The notes: a model not told the origin generated them from the sequence alone. A stretch of 64,000 bases of DNA from VYFG01 sp965203365 (GCA_965203365.1 OZ241878.1:3410001-3474000), one strand, 5' to 3'; shown: positions 22,101-31,968, numbered from the stretch's first letter. Numbers and translations are program-made.

Positions 22101-22568
22101 ATGAATTTGGATGACATCGACCGACAGATCCTGCGCATCCTGCAGCAGGATGCCCGCATCAGCAATCTGGATCTCGCGGCGCGGGTCCACCTTTCGCCCA
22201 CGCCGTGTGCCCGGCGGGTGCGACGACTGGAAGAGACCGGGTGCATCCAGGGCTCTGCCGTGATCCTGGACCCCGAAAGACTGGGCCTGACCCTGACCGC
22301 CTACATTGCAGTGACCATGGAGCGCCATACCAATGAGCAGTTCGCGCAGTTTGAAAGCCAGGTGGTGAATTTCCCGGAAGTCGTGGGCTGCAGTGTGGTG
22401 ACCGGCCGCTCGGAAGACTATCTGCTCAAGGTGGTGGCCCGGAATATGAAACATTACGAGGAATTCCTGCTTGAGCGGTTGAGTCGTCTGCCAGGTGTGA
22501 GCAATCTGCATTCCAGTTTCGAGTTGCGGAACGTGATTCCCAACAAGGGATTGCCCGTCGGTTTGTAG
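22101..22568 (+). CDS. Lrp/AsnC-family transcriptional regulator
   Basis: A 155-residue regulator with an N-terminal winged helix-turn-helix (LDDIDRQILRILQQDARISN, then LAARVHLSPTPCARRVRRLEE) and a C-terminal RAM ligand-binding domain (EVVGCSVVTGRSEDYLLKVVA). Family members bind amino acids and form octameric discs on DNA. The ATG at 22101 matches the family start (MNLDDIDRQIL). It is transcribed away from leuA with about 145 bases between the two starts, so I infer that it controls leuA and itself, with leucine or another branched-chain amino acid as ligand. It is closest in pattern to Lrp proper (SPTPCARRVRRLE). Confidence 0.93.
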   Translation: MNLDDIDRQILRILQQDARISNLDLAARVHLSPTPCARRVRRLEETGCIQGSAVILDPERLGLTLTAYIAVTMERHTNEQFAQFESQVVNFPEVVGCSVVTGRSEDYLLKVVARNMKHYEEFLLERLSRLPGVSNLHSSFELRNVIPNKGLPVGL

Positions 22569-22837
22569 GTGCGTTGGATGGCGGCACCGCCGGTCAGAAT
22601 GTCTGATCACCATTTCGTCGGGCGGTGAGGTCTGAACGGCTCTTTTGGCGAGATTGATTCACCGCCGCCAGAAATCAGTCGATGTGCCTTCTGACGGCAA
22701 CCTCGGAGAGGGGAGGGATTGGCAACACCCGCCGCATCATCTGCGATGCCGAGCCCATCCCCATAGGCTGCTGGTCGTGCATCGGCCGTCACCTCCCAGA
22801 TCCCACCCTTGGACGAGGAGTCAAGGCGCCGGCCGCT

Positions 22838-24412
22838 TCATTCGTCGACCGAATCGTGACCCATCGGCAAGGGACGCAATCCAAAGTCGGATTCGAGGCC
22901 ATCGAACCGTGAGTCGAGGTGTGCCGGGACATGGGTCCGCAGCACTTCCCGCGTTCTGTGGATGGCCGCTTCCCGGATATCCGGATGACCCGCGTTCTCC
23001 CAGTCTGCCAAGGCGCTTCGATCGGCCAGCGCAGGGTAGACAAAATCCGTTTTCATTCTCGCGAGAGTCTGGGGCTCGCCGAGAAAATGCCCGGCACCGG
23101 TCACCACCCGATGGATATCCGCCAGTGCCAGGGTTTCGGCGGTGACCTCCACCGGCCTCAAGCTGCTCAGGATACTCCCGAGCATGTCATTGTCGATCAG
23201 GTAGCTTTCGAGGGCACAGCCCATGAGACTCGCCTGCATGCCGCAGGCCTGGGTGATGAGATGGCTGCCGGCGTGGGCGGCGAGCGTGACCGAAAGACAT
23301 TTTTCATAGCCGCTCTGGGCATCGGCCAGCTTGCTGTCGGCCGCCCCGGCGATGGAGACATTGGCGAGGTCGTAGAACTGCGCCATCCGGGTCGCGGCGG
23401 CCATAATGGTGGCCTGCTCTCCCCCACCTCCACTCATGGCCCCGGTGCGCAGGTCGGTGATCATGGGTTTGGCACCAAACAGGATCAAGGCCTCGGGATT
23501 GACCAGCCAGGCGAGGATCATTCCGGCCAGGGTCTCCGCGACTGTCTGGACCAGTGCGCCGGCCTGACTGACCGGACAAGAGGCCCCCACCTGGCTGAAG
23601 AAATTGGCATGCACCGGAAGACCATGAGCGGCCGCGGTTTCGATCACCGCCACAGCCTCTTGGGCGAAGCGAAGGGGCGGTGTGACGATGTTGATATTGA
23701 GGGACAGGAACGGTTGCTCAATGAACTGTTGCCGTGACCCGGCCAGTCGATAGCACAAGGCGGCAATTTCTCGCACATGTTCCGGTCTTGAGGCGCTGAC
23801 ACAGACATGCTTGGCGGTGCCTCGAAGACAGGCCCAGGCGGTATTCAGGTCCAGGCTGCGCTCATCCGGCATGTCTCGGGCCACCAGCGAACGACTGAAA
23901 AAATGCACATGGGGCAAGACATCCACCAAACGGGCTGCATCGAACAGGTCCTTCAGGGTCGAATCCCGATAGCGGCGGGTCTGGAGGTCGAGGATGGCGG
24001 GTGCGGCTCCCCCCGAGCCCATATGCACCCGGTGGGCGGTCAGATGCAGGGCATGTTCCTGTCGTTGACCGTGCAGAGTAAAGTCCCGTCGCATTCCGGT
24101 GAGTGCCGCCTGCACGAGTGATTCGGGGAAGCACAACCGTCCTTGCCGAAGCTGGCCGCCCGCCGCTCGTACCCGTTTTACGGTGGAGGCGGGTGCGTGG
24201 GACAGTCCGGTATGCGCCAAGACGGTCAGGACGCCCTGATGAATGGCTTCGATTTCAGGGGTTGTGAGCGGGTGGTAGTTGCCACCCGGCATGCCGGGCT
24301 GGATCGGTGGAATCGGGTCGGTCCCACTGTCTCGCACTGACCCCATTTGACGCCCCCGGCGTCGTCGGCTTGATCGGTGTCTTGGGGGAGACGTGGGCCG
24401 AAGGTCGGTCAT
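22838..24412 (-). CDS. Trimethylamine methyltransferase (MttB) family protein, no pyrrolysine
   Basis: A 524-residue protein of the MttB superfamily. Visible blocks are GMPGGNYHPLTTPEIEAIHQ, GSGGAAPAILDLQTRRYRDST, a central TIM-barrel with INIVTPPLRFAQEA and MSGGGGEQATIMAA, and the C-terminal GAGHFLGEPQTLARMKTDFVYP. Archaeal MttB reads an amber codon as pyrrolysine; this gene has an uninterrupted frame, so it belongs to the non-pyrrolysine branch. Characterised members of that branch demethylate quaternary amines such as glycine betaine, passing the methyl to a corrinoid protein. No corrinoid protein or reductive activator is nearby, so the substrate is unknown. It is downstream of the ABC transporter on the same strand and may be the last gene of that unit. 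Confidence 0.88.
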   Translation of the reverse strand: MTDLRPTSPPRHRSSRRRRGRQMGSVRDSGTDPIPPIQPGMPGGNYHPLTTPEIEAIHQGVLTVLAHTGLSHAPASTVKRVRAAGGQLRQGRLCFPESLVQAALTGMRRDFTLHGQRQEHALHLTAHRVHMGSGGAAPAILDLQTRRYRDSTLKDLFDAARLVDVLPHVHFFSRSLVARDMPDERSLDLNTAWACLRGTAKHVCVSASRPEHVREIAALCYRLAGSRQQFIEQPFLSLNINIVTPPLRFAQEAVAVIETAAAHGLPVHANFFSQVGASCPVSQAGALVQTVAETLAGMILAWLVNPEALILFGAKPMITDLRTGAMSGGGGEQATIMAAATRMAQFYDLANVSIAGAADSKLADAQSGYEKCLSVTLAAHAGSHLITQACGMQASLMGCALESYLIDNDMLGSILSSLRPVEVTAETLALADIHRVVTGAGHFLGEPQTLARMKTDFVYPALADRSALADWENAGHPDIREAAIHRTREVLRTHVPAHLDSRFDGLESDFGLRPLPMGHDSVDE

Positions 24413-24525
24413 GTCCTATCCGATGCCGATTGGGGCTGTCCAGAGAGGGCCTGTCATGGTGGGGACACGCCCCTCTCGGAATTGAAGGAAGAGAGTCGGT
24501 GGCACGGCCATTGGCATGCTCGCCG

Positions 24526-26487
24526 TCAAGTCCGGGAGGTGGACCGCAAGGCGTCAGGACGGCGACTTTTTGGGTCGCCGGAACCATCCATGGGTCCATG
24601 GTCCAACCTTGGGTCGCCGCAGACCAGGAATCCGCCGGATTGTCGACTCCAGAGGTCCGCATACAGGCCGTCCGCGGCCAGCAACACATGGTGGGTGCCG
24701 GATTCCTGAATGCGGCCCTGATCCATGATCACCAGCCGGTCCATCTGGGCGATGGTCGATAGTCGGTGGGCAATGGCGATGACCGTTTTCCCATCCATCA
24801 GGCGGTAGAGACTTTCCTGGATGGCCGCTTCCACCTCCGAGTCCAGAGCACTGGTGGCCTCGTCCAGCAGCAGGATGGCGGCATTCTTCAGCAGGACCCG
24901 GGCAATGGCAATGCGTTGACGCTGACCCCCTGACAACTTGATGCCGCGTTCGCCGACATGTGCCTCATAATCCCGTCGTCCATCCAGGTCCTCCAGACCC
25001 AGAATAAAATCATGGGCCTTGGCCTGTTTGGCGGCGGTGATCACGGCCGCTCTGTCCGCATCCGGGACGCCATAGCGGATGTTGTCGAGGACGGATCGAT
25101 GCAGCAGGGAAGTATCCTGGGTCACCATGCCAATATTCGCCCGCAGGCTTTCCTGGGTCGCGCGGGTAATATCCTGACCGTCGATTTCAATCACCCCCGA
25201 TTCGGCATCGTAAAACCGGAGCAGCAGGTTGACCAAAGTCGACTTCCCCGCGCCCGAGCGGCCGACCAACCCGACCTTCTCGCCCGGACGGACTGCCAAG
25301 GAAAAGTCGGCAATGACCCGGCCGGTCCCCGGATCGATGTCCTTGCCGTAATTGAAGTGGACATGGCGAAACTCAATGGCCCCACCGGTCACCTGCAGGG
25401 GGGTGGCATCCGGCCGGTCGGTGACCGCGATATCACGCGACAGGACGTCAATACCGTCCTGGACGATGCCGATGTTTTCAAACAGACCGGCGATTTCCCA
25501 GAGAATCCATTGCGACATGCCCTGCATCCGAAGGACCAGCCCCATGGCAAAGGCAATCGCCCCCACGGTGACCGTCTCTTGATGCCAAAGCAGGATCGAG
25601 GTCAGGCCAACGAAGAACAGCAGCCCCGCATTCAGACAGTTGAGCACCACGGTCAGCAGGGCCGAAAGACGCATCTGGCGATACACGGTCTCCAGAAACT
25701 CGGTCATGCCCTCCCGGGCATAGGCATCCTCAATGTCGCTGTGGGCGAACATTTTCACGGTGGTAATATTGGTATAGCTGTCCACCACTCGACCAGTCAC
25801 CATGGATCGGGCGTTCGCCTGCTCCATGGAGATGACCTGCATGCGGGGAACGAAGTAGCGCAGGGTGAGGAGGTATCCGGCCAGCCAAAGCAACATGGGA
25901 GCGGTCAACCGCAGGTCGCTGGTGGCGAAGAGCACCAAGGCCCCCGTGAAATAGACCGCGACATACAGCAGCACTTCGGTCGTTCGAATGACCGCATCGC
26001 GGATGCCCAGGGAGGTCTGCATCATCTTGGTGGCAATCCGTCCTGCGAAATCATTCTGGAAGAATTCGACACTCTGCCGGAGCAGGTAGCGATGGGCCTG
26101 CCATCGGGTGCGCATGGCGAAATTGCCCAACAGCCCCTGATGCACGATGTTTTCATAGACGTACTTCAGCCCAGGCAGGATCACCAAGACCAGCGCCCCC
26201 ACCAAGATCAGCTGGAGTTGGTAGGTGTCCCAGAAATCCTCCCGGGGAGTCATGGCCAGCCAGTCCACCAGACGGCCGACGAAGGCGAACAGGTAGACCT
26301 CAATCAGTGAGATCGCCACAGAAAACAACGCACTGGCCAAGATCAGGGGCCAGAAAGGACGGGCATAGTGGGCGATGAACCCGAACAGGGTATCCGGTGG
26401 CTTGTCCGACAACTCCCCCGGAAAGGGCGGGCAGTAGCTTTCCAGCCAGGAGTTGAACCGATCGTTCAGGATCCGCAGAGCGTTCAT
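24526..26487 (-). CDS. ABC exporter with fused membrane and ATPase domains
   Basis: A 653-residue half-transporter of the MsbA/multidrug type. Six hydrophobic segments occupy about residues 35-320, and the nucleotide-binding domain follows. It has Walker A GRSGAGKST, a Q-loop VTQDTSLLH, signature LSGGQRQR, Walker B ILLLDEATSALDSE and the switch His in AIAHRLSTI. It would work as a homodimer in the inner membrane; the cargo is unknown. The start ATG (26487) overlaps the stop of the upstream ybbP-like gene by four bases (ATGA), so the two are translationally coupled. The C-terminus runs about 33 residues past the usual end (ADLWSRQSGGFL) into a polar, Arg-rich tail that may reflect loss of an earlier stop. 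Confidence 0.92.
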   Translation of the reverse strand: MNALRILNDRFNSWLESYCPPFPGELSDKPPDTLFGFIAHYARPFWPLILASALFSVAISLIEVYLFAFVGRLVDWLAMTPREDFWDTYQLQLILVGALVLVILPGLKYVYENIVHQGLLGNFAMRTRWQAHRYLLRQSVEFFQNDFAGRIATKMMQTSLGIRDAVIRTTEVLLYVAVYFTGALVLFATSDLRLTAPMLLWLAGYLLTLRYFVPRMQVISMEQANARSMVTGRVVDSYTNITTVKMFAHSDIEDAYAREGMTEFLETVYRQMRLSALLTVVLNCLNAGLLFFVGLTSILLWHQETVTVGAIAFAMGLVLRMQGMSQWILWEIAGLFENIGIVQDGIDVLSRDIAVTDRPDATPLQVTGGAIEFRHVHFNYGKDIDPGTGRVIADFSLAVRPGEKVGLVGRSGAGKSTLVNLLLRFYDAESGVIEIDGQDITRATQESLRANIGMVTQDTSLLHRSVLDNIRYGVPDADRAAVITAAKQAKAHDFILGLEDLDGRRDYEAHVGERGIKLSGGQRQRIAIARVLLKNAAILLLDEATSALDSEVEAAIQESLYRLMDGKTVIAIAHRLSTIAQMDRLVIMDQGRIQESGTHHVLLAADGLYADLWSRQSGGFLVCGDPRLDHGPMDGSGDPKSRRPDALRSTSRT

Positions 26488-28991
26488 GCGCCGGTTTCGC
26501 GCAAAATCGTGACCGGTGGTCGTGCCAGGATGTGTCGTCCGCTCCAGATCCCGGTGAGGCCCAGCAACAGGACCGACACGGGTGGGACGAGTACCCAGGC
26601 CCACCAGGTGGGGGCATATTCCAGTTCGAATATCTGCCAGTACAACAGGGCAATGACGATTTCCGCGCCCAGGGCACCGATCAGCCCGGCCAGCAGTCCC
26701 ATGCTGGCGAATTCACTCCACTGGTTGATATGCAACAGTCTGCGACCAGCCCCCAGGGTCCGAACCAGGGCGCCTTCCTGGAAGCGCTCCTTCATGCTGG
26801 TCTGGATCGTCGACAGGGTGACCACGAATCCGGCCGCCAGGACAAACAGGAGAATGGACTCCACGGCCAGGATCACTTGGTTGATGATGGTCTTGACCTG
26901 CCGGAGAACCGCATCCATCTCCAGCAAGGTGAGGGAGGGAAAGGTCCGCATCATGTCCACCAACAGCCGCTTGCGGTCGGCGGACAAAAAGAAACTGCCG
27001 ACCCAAGTCATGGGCAGGGTGTCCAGACTGCCGGGGTTGAAGACCATGTAGAAATTGGGCTGGAAGTTGTCCCATTGCACACTCCGCAGGCTGGTTACCG
27101 TGGCGGACCAGTTGCGATCACCGGTGAAAAAGGTGAGTTCGTCTCCCAGGGTGATGCCCAGATCTTCCGCGACTTCGGCCTCCACCGAGACCCGGGTCTG
27201 TCCTTGATCCGCTGCCTGCCACCAGCGGCCGGCCGTCAGTTGGTTGTCGGCCGGCAGGGCCTCGGACCAAGTGAGATTCAGTTCGCGGTTGATGCTTTCT
27301 TCCCCTTGGTTCTCCTTGCTGACGTGGTCCCGCACTGGGGTGTCATTGATGCGGATCAGCCGACCGCGGACCACCGGATACAGCGGTTGGGCGTCGATCT
27401 GTCGGCTCGAGGTGAATTGCCGCCATCGATCCGTCTCGTGGTCCTGGAGATTGAGCACAAAGTGATTCGGCGCATCCGGCGGAATGGTCTCCTGCCAGGT
27501 GGTGATCAACTCAGTGCGTAACATCAGCACGACCAGCATGGCCATGATGGTCAGACCGAACGCCATGGTCTGGGCCACCGTTTCTTTTCGGCGGCGCAGA
27601 AAATTTCGCACCCCAGCGCGGATCGGGACTGGGACCCGGGTCAGCCATCGGGCCAACAGGCGGAACAGACCGCCGATTCCCAGAGCAGCGACTGCGAGCA
27701 CCACGGCACTGCCGCCGGTCATGCCCAAGGTCAGCATGAGATTGTCGGTATACAACCACATCAACGACACGATCAGGGCGAGGGCAGCGCCATAGACCAG
27801 GCGGGCCGACAGGGTCAAGGGCATTAGATCCTTGCGCAGGACCCGCTGTGGTGGGACGGCCCGCAGTCGCAACACGGAGGGCAAGGTGAAGCCCAGCAGG
27901 ACCACAAAGCTCAGGAACAGGCCGGACAGGATGGGGACGATACCGATTCCCGGTAGATTGTCCGGCAGCCATGAGCCCAATAGCATCACCAGCCCGGCTT
28001 GGGCCAGCCAGCCGACCAGGTTGCCCAGAAGACCTCCCACCAAGCCCAGCAACAGCAGCTGCAGGACGAAAATGCCGAGGATATCGTTCTGACTGCAGCC
28101 GAGACAGCGCAGCAAGGCACTGGTATCGTAGTGGGACTCGCTGTAATAGCGACCACTGTTGGCGATGGCGACGGCCGCCAACAGCAGGGCCACCAGACTG
28201 GCCAGGCCCGTATACTGTTTCGCCTTGTCCAGGGCCTCGTTGACCGCCGGACGGTCCTCGGCCAGATTCCGGATGCGTTCGCTCGGGGTCAGACGGGGCT
28301 CCAGCCAGGCGCGGAACTCGGCAATGGACGAGGCCTCACCCGCGAACAGATCCTTGAACCAGACCCGGCTGCCCGGCTGGAGAATGCCGGTCGCCGCCAA
28401 GTCGTCCTGATGGATCATGACGCGCGGGTTGAAGCTGTAGAAGCTGTTGCCGCGGTCGGGCTCATAGGTGATGACCCGGCTGACCACAAAAGAGGTTTCG
28501 CCGATGGTCATCGACTGGCCCAGATTGATGCCCAACGCATGCAGGACCCTGGCATCTACCCAGGCTTCCCCGGTGCTTGGCCCCCCGTCGGCCACTTCCT
28601 CGGTCCCGTACAGTTCCCGGGTGACCCGGAGGCGACCTTTCAGGGGATAGCCATCGTCCACGGATTTGACCGACACCAGAAGCAGGTTCTCATCCGCCCC
28701 CACGACCGTGAAAAAGCGTTGTGTCCGGGCCGTCTGGAGCTGCCAGCGGGCCGCCATTTCATGCGCCTCGGGAGCGAGGGGCCGGCTGCTGGTCAAGACC
28801 AGATCACCACCGATCACGTGCTGGGCATTGACGGTCATGCCGCGACTGATCCGGTCCGTGAAATGGCCGACCGCGGTATGACTGCCAATCGCCACCACCA
28901 AGGCCAGCATCAGAATGATCAACTGACCGCTGCGCCACTCCCGCCACAGCAGGCGGGGAGACAGGGCCAGGAGGCGGGTCGGTCGCATCAT
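26484..28991 (-). CDS. ybbP: FtsX-like ABC transporter permease (YbbP-like)
   Basis: An 835-residue permease with two FtsX/MacB-type halves. One transmembrane helix near the N-terminus (LIILMLALVVAIGSHTAVGHF) is followed by a large periplasmic domain and several helices in the middle. A second periplasmic domain and a C-terminal helix group come after (ILLFVLAAGFVVTLSTIQTS and later). This is the YbbP architecture; the partner ATPase is the adjacent YbbA. The complex probably moves or releases a lipid or lipoprotein from the outer leaflet of the inner membrane, but its substrate is not settled. Start (28991) and stop both overlap neighbours by ATGA, consistent with one operon ybbA-ybbP-ABC exporter. 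The upstream in-frame start is unlikely because it lies inside ybbA. Confidence 0.93.
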   Translation of the reverse strand: MMRPTRLLALSPRLLWREWRSGQLIILMLALVVAIGSHTAVGHFTDRISRGMTVNAQHVIGGDLVLTSSRPLAPEAHEMAARWQLQTARTQRFFTVVGADENLLLVSVKSVDDGYPLKGRLRVTRELYGTEEVADGGPSTGEAWVDARVLHALGINLGQSMTIGETSFVVSRVITYEPDRGNSFYSFNPRVMIHQDDLAATGILQPGSRVWFKDLFAGEASSIAEFRAWLEPRLTPSERIRNLAEDRPAVNEALDKAKQYTGLASLVALLLAAVAIANSGRYYSESHYDTSALLRCLGCSQNDILGIFVLQLLLLGLVGGLLGNLVGWLAQAGLVMLLGSWLPDNLPGIGIVPILSGLFLSFVVLLGFTLPSVLRLRAVPPQRVLRKDLMPLTLSARLVYGAALALIVSLMWLYTDNLMLTLGMTGGSAVVLAVAALGIGGLFRLLARWLTRVPVPIRAGVRNFLRRRKETVAQTMAFGLTIMAMLVVLMLRTELITTWQETIPPDAPNHFVLNLQDHETDRWRQFTSSRQIDAQPLYPVVRGRLIRINDTPVRDHVSKENQGEESINRELNLTWSEALPADNQLTAGRWWQAADQGQTRVSVEAEVAEDLGITLGDELTFFTGDRNWSATVTSLRSVQWDNFQPNFYMVFNPGSLDTLPMTWVGSFFLSADRKRLLVDMMRTFPSLTLLEMDAVLRQVKTIINQVILAVESILLFVLAAGFVVTLSTIQTSMKERFQEGALVRTLGAGRRLLHINQWSEFASMGLLAGLIGALGAEIVIALLYWQIFELEYAPTWWAWVLVPPVSVLLLGLTGIWSGRHILARPPVTILRETGA

Positions 28992-29725
28992 GGCGGGTTG
29001 GGCCGTCCAGTCACTGGGTGGGGTGAGATGTCGTCGGCAGACGACCCCAGGTGCCCACCTTCCATATGGACACAGCGGCCGCAACGACCAGCCAGTTCAC
29101 GATCATGGGTGACCAGCACCAGGGTGGTGCCATGTTCGGCATTGAGCCGGAACAACAGATCGGCCACCCGGTGTCCGTTCTGGGTGTCCAGATTGCCGGT
29201 GGGCTCATCGGCAAACAGGATGGCGGGACGGGTGACGAATGCCCGGGCGATCGCGACCCGTTGTTGTTCTCCCCCGGACAGTTGTCGGGGATAGTGTGTG
29301 GTGCGCTCGCCAAGCCCCACCCGCTCCAGAATTTCCGTGGCCCGGGCACCAGCATCGCCTTGGCCGGTGATTTCCAGCGGGAGGCTCACATTCTCCAGCG
29401 CCGTCAGATTGGGCAGGAGTTGGAAAGACTGGAAGACGAAGCCCACCTGACCGGCACGGATGGCCGCTCGGCTGTCTTCGTCCAGCGTGGTAATATCTCG
29501 TCCAGCGAGCCAGATGCTCCCTTCCGTGGGATGGTCCAGCCCGGCCAGCAGGCCGAGCAGCGTCGATTTTCCGGAACCGGATGCGCCGACGATGGCCAGG
29601 GTTTCCGCAGCCGCCACCGACAGGTCGATGTCGTGCAGGATCCGTAGCATGCCCGAGGCGACGGGCACGGTCTTGCCGACGCCTTGGGCATGAATCGGAC
29701 AGTCGGTTGGGCTCATGGCGGGCAT
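28988..29725 (-). CDS. ybbA: ABC transporter ATPase (YbbA/LolD-like)
   Basis: A 245-residue ATPase of the MacB/LolD/YbbA group. It has Walker A GASGSGKST, a Q-loop FVFQSFQLLPNLTALENV, signature LSGGEQQR, Walker B ILFADEPTGNLD and the His of LVTHDRELA. The FQSFxLLPxLTAxEN form is characteristic of ATPases that pair with FtsX-type permeases, and the permease follows with a four-base overlap. Upstream and divergent is tesA, the same order as tesA-ybbA-ybbP in E. coli, so the identification is well supported. Starts at 29725 (MPAM) or 29716 (MSPT) are both possible. Confidence 0.95.
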   Translation of the reverse strand: MPAMSPTDCPIHAQGVGKTVPVASGMLRILHDIDLSVAAAETLAIVGASGSGKSTLLGLLAGLDHPTEGSIWLAGRDITTLDEDSRAAIRAGQVGFVFQSFQLLPNLTALENVSLPLEITGQGDAGARATEILERVGLGERTTHYPRQLSGGEQQRVAIARAFVTRPAILFADEPTGNLDTQNGHRVADLLFRLNAEHGTTLVLVTHDRELAGRCGRCVHMEGGHLGSSADDISPHPVTGRPNPP

Positions 29726-29830
29726 CGCGGCGTAAACGCCTTACTATGCGGATGAACATTGAAATTTAAACATTTGACGCTATCAGACAGGGACGGGCTA
29801 CCCCTTGAACGAATCCCAGACCGTGCGGAT

Positions 29831-30487
29831 ATGCGAATCGTAACCAGATGGGCCTTGCCGTCCCGGCTCCAGCGACCGGGGCGGGGCGCCCTGTTCGGAT
29901 TGATCCTGTGCCTGCTGCTATGGTCCGGGACCGCGGCGGCCACGAATGTCCTGTTGATCGGGGACAGCCTGAGTTCGGGGTATGGATTGGATGGTCCGGG
30001 TTGGGTCGAACTGGCCAACCAGCAACTGGCCGAGAACGGGACCGGCATTCGGATCGTCAACGACAGCATCAGTGGGGATACCACCGCCGGGGGGTTGGCC
30101 CGACTCATGGATGGCATCCGGCGCATTGCACCGGACTGGGTCCTGATCGAACTGGGGGGCAATGATGGCCTGCGCGGCATATCCCCTTCGGTGATTGAGC
30201 ACAATCTTCGCCGCATGGTGGAGATGGCCACCGCCCACGGCGTCCGCCCCATCCTGCTCGGGATCCGGATCCCGCCAAATTATGGCCGGTCCTATACGGA
30301 GCGGTTTGAACAGGTGTATGTCCAGGTCTCCCAAGACACCGGAACGCCGTTGCTGCCGTTCTTTATCGGGGAGCTGGCCCTGGATCCGTCGTATATGCAG
30401 CCGGACAACATTCATCCGAACGACCGGGCCCAACCGCTGATCCGAGATCGTGTGATGCCATTTTTGCTGTCTGTGCTAGGGGGATGA
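29831..30487 (+). CDS. tesA: Periplasmic acyl-CoA thioesterase I / lysophospholipase L1
   Basis: A GDSL/SGNH hydrolase of 218 residues. A signal peptide is predicted from the basic start (MRIVTRWALPSRLQRPGRG) and the hydrophobic ALFGLILCLLLWSGTAAA with an Ala-x-Ala cleavage site. The catalytic Ser is in GDSLSSGYG, the oxyanion Gly and Asn are in SGDTTAGG and LGGNDGLRG, and the Asp-His pair is in DNIHPN. It hydrolyses thioesters, esters and lysophospholipids in the periplasm. It is divergent from ybbA-ybbP, a conserved pairing. The ATG at 29831 was preferred to the TTG at 29759 because it begins directly at a normal signal sequence. Confidence 0.95.
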   Translation: MRIVTRWALPSRLQRPGRGALFGLILCLLLWSGTAAATNVLLIGDSLSSGYGLDGPGWVELANQQLAENGTGIRIVNDSISGDTTAGGLARLMDGIRRIAPDWVLIELGGNDGLRGISPSVIEHNLRRMVEMATAHGVRPILLGIRIPPNYGRSYTERFEQVYVQVSQDTGTPLLPFFIGELALDPSYMQPDNIHPNDRAQPLIRDRVMPFLLSVLGG

Positions 30488-30541
30488 TCCAGGTTTCAGG
30501 AAACGGTAGGCAAAGAAGGGGCTTTCGGGTATAACGCTGCC

Positions 30542-31306
30542 ATGAAAATCCTGCTCAGCAACGATGATGGCTATCAGGCTCCGGGACTTCATGCCCTGAT
30601 CCAGGGTCTAGAGGACATGGCATCGCTGGTCATTGTGGCACCGACGGACAACCAAAGCTGTACCAGCAGTGCGCTGAGTGTCCACCGACCCATCGCGGTG
30701 CACCGGGTCCGGGATGATCGGCATGAGTTCTATCATGTGGATGGCACCCCGGCGGATTGTGTCCACCTGACCCTGAACGGGGCATTGACGGAGATGCCGG
30801 ACATGGTGATCTCCGGCATCAATGCGGGATCCAATCTGGGGGATGATGTCCTCTATTCCGGCACCGTGGCGGCGGCGATTGAGGGCCGGTTCCTGGGACT
30901 GCCCACCATGGCGGTCTCCCTGGCCGGTGACCGTCCGACCCATTATGACACCGCCGCCCGGGTGGTGCGGGATCTGATCGCCGGCCTGTCCCATCATCCA
31001 TTGCCCGGAGATTTCATCCTCAACATCAATGTGCCGAATCTGCCCTACGATCAACTCCAGGGGATTTATGCCACCCGCTGCGGTGCCCGGCATCAGGCGC
31101 AACCGGTGATTCCCGATGGTCAGCAGGGGGATACCTGTTTTTTCATCATCGGTCCGTCCGGTGACGAGGCAGATGCCGGGCCCGGTACCGACTTTCATGC
31201 CGTGGCGGGGGCCTGGGTCTCCGTCACGCCGTTGCAGATCGACCTGACCTGTCATCGGCGCATGACGGAAATTGCCCAGTGGGTGATGGGAGTATCCCGG
31301 GCTTGA
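30542..31306 (+). CDS. surE: 5'/3'-nucleotidase SurE
   Basis: A 254-residue metal-dependent phosphatase acting on nucleoside monophosphates and short polyphosphate. It begins MKILLSNDDGYQAPG, whose Asp pair binds the metal. It continues with APTDNQSCTSSALS, VDGTPADCVHL and ISGINAGSNLGDDVLYSGTVAAAIEG, all diagnostic of SurE. It is the first gene of a surE-pcm-yqaA-nlpD run that in E. coli and Pseudomonas continues into rpoS; the genes here overlap or nearly touch. The products take part in stationary-phase and stress survival. The 3' end overlaps the possible upstream start of pcm. Confidence 0.97.
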   Translation: MKILLSNDDGYQAPGLHALIQGLEDMASLVIVAPTDNQSCTSSALSVHRPIAVHRVRDDRHEFYHVDGTPADCVHLTLNGALTEMPDMVISGINAGSNLGDDVLYSGTVAAAIEGRFLGLPTMAVSLAGDRPTHYDTAARVVRDLIAGLSHHPLPGDFILNINVPNLPYDQLQGIYATRCGARHQAQPVIPDGQQGDTCFFIIGPSGDEADAGPGTDFHAVAGAWVSVTPLQIDLTCHRRMTEIAQWVMGVSRA

Positions 31307-31332
31307 ACGGTCAATCGACCCACGGCATTGGC

Positions 31333-31968
31333 ATGACTTCCATGCGGACGCGGCGTCGGCTGATTGATCGGCTGCGCGACCATGGCATCCGTTCCGAACA
31401 AGTCCTGAGGGCCATGGAGGCGACTCCACGGCATCTGTTCGTGAGTGAGGCCTTGGCCCACCGGGCGTATGAAGACACGGCCCTGCCCATTGGTCACCAG
31501 CAGACCATTTCGCAGCCCTGGGTGGTGGCGCGCATGACGGAACTGCTGCTGGAAGCAGGCGATGCGCCCGGCAAGGTGTTGGAGGTCGGTACCGGTTGCG
31601 GGTATCAGACGGCCATCCTTTCCCAGTTGTGTCGCTGGGTCTTCACCATTGAGCGCATCAGGGCTTTGCTGATCCCGGCCCAGACCCGCTTGCGGCAACT
31701 GGGCTATCGCAATGTCAGCCTTCTGCATGGGGACGGATTCCGGGGCTGGGAAAGTAACAGCCCTTTCGATCGGATTCTCGTGGCTGCCGCCCCCCGAGAA
31801 GCTCCGCCGACGTTGCTGGATCAACTCGACCTGCACGGTCGGATGGTGATTCCGGTGGGCGGCGGGAGTCAAACACTGCGCGTGATCCGGCGGACGGCCG
31901 CTGGGCTGGAGGAAGAGCAGCGGGACGCCGTGCGGTTCGTTCCCATGGTGCACGGACAACAGCCATAA
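31333..31968 (+). CDS. pcm: Protein-L-isoaspartate O-methyltransferase
   Basis: A 211-residue SAM-dependent repair methyltransferase that methylates L-isoaspartyl residues so that damaged proteins can return to normal Asp linkage. It opens MTSMRTRRRLIDRLRDHGI and carries TPRHLFVSEALAHRAYEDTALPIG. The acceptor-site motif is HQQTISQPWVVARM, and the SAM-binding loop is LEVGTGCGYQTA. The ATG at 31333 matches the family start; a GTG at 31279 inside surE would add 18 residues without similarity. It lies directly after surE and before a yqaA-like gene. Confidence 0.96.
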   Translation: MTSMRTRRRLIDRLRDHGIRSEQVLRAMEATPRHLFVSEALAHRAYEDTALPIGHQQTISQPWVVARMTELLLEAGDAPGKVLEVGTGCGYQTAILSQLCRWVFTIERIRALLIPAQTRLRQLGYRNVSLLHGDGFRGWESNSPFDRILVAAAPREAPPTLLDQLDLHGRMVIPVGGGSQTLRVIRRTAAGLEEEQRDAVRFVPMVHGQQP

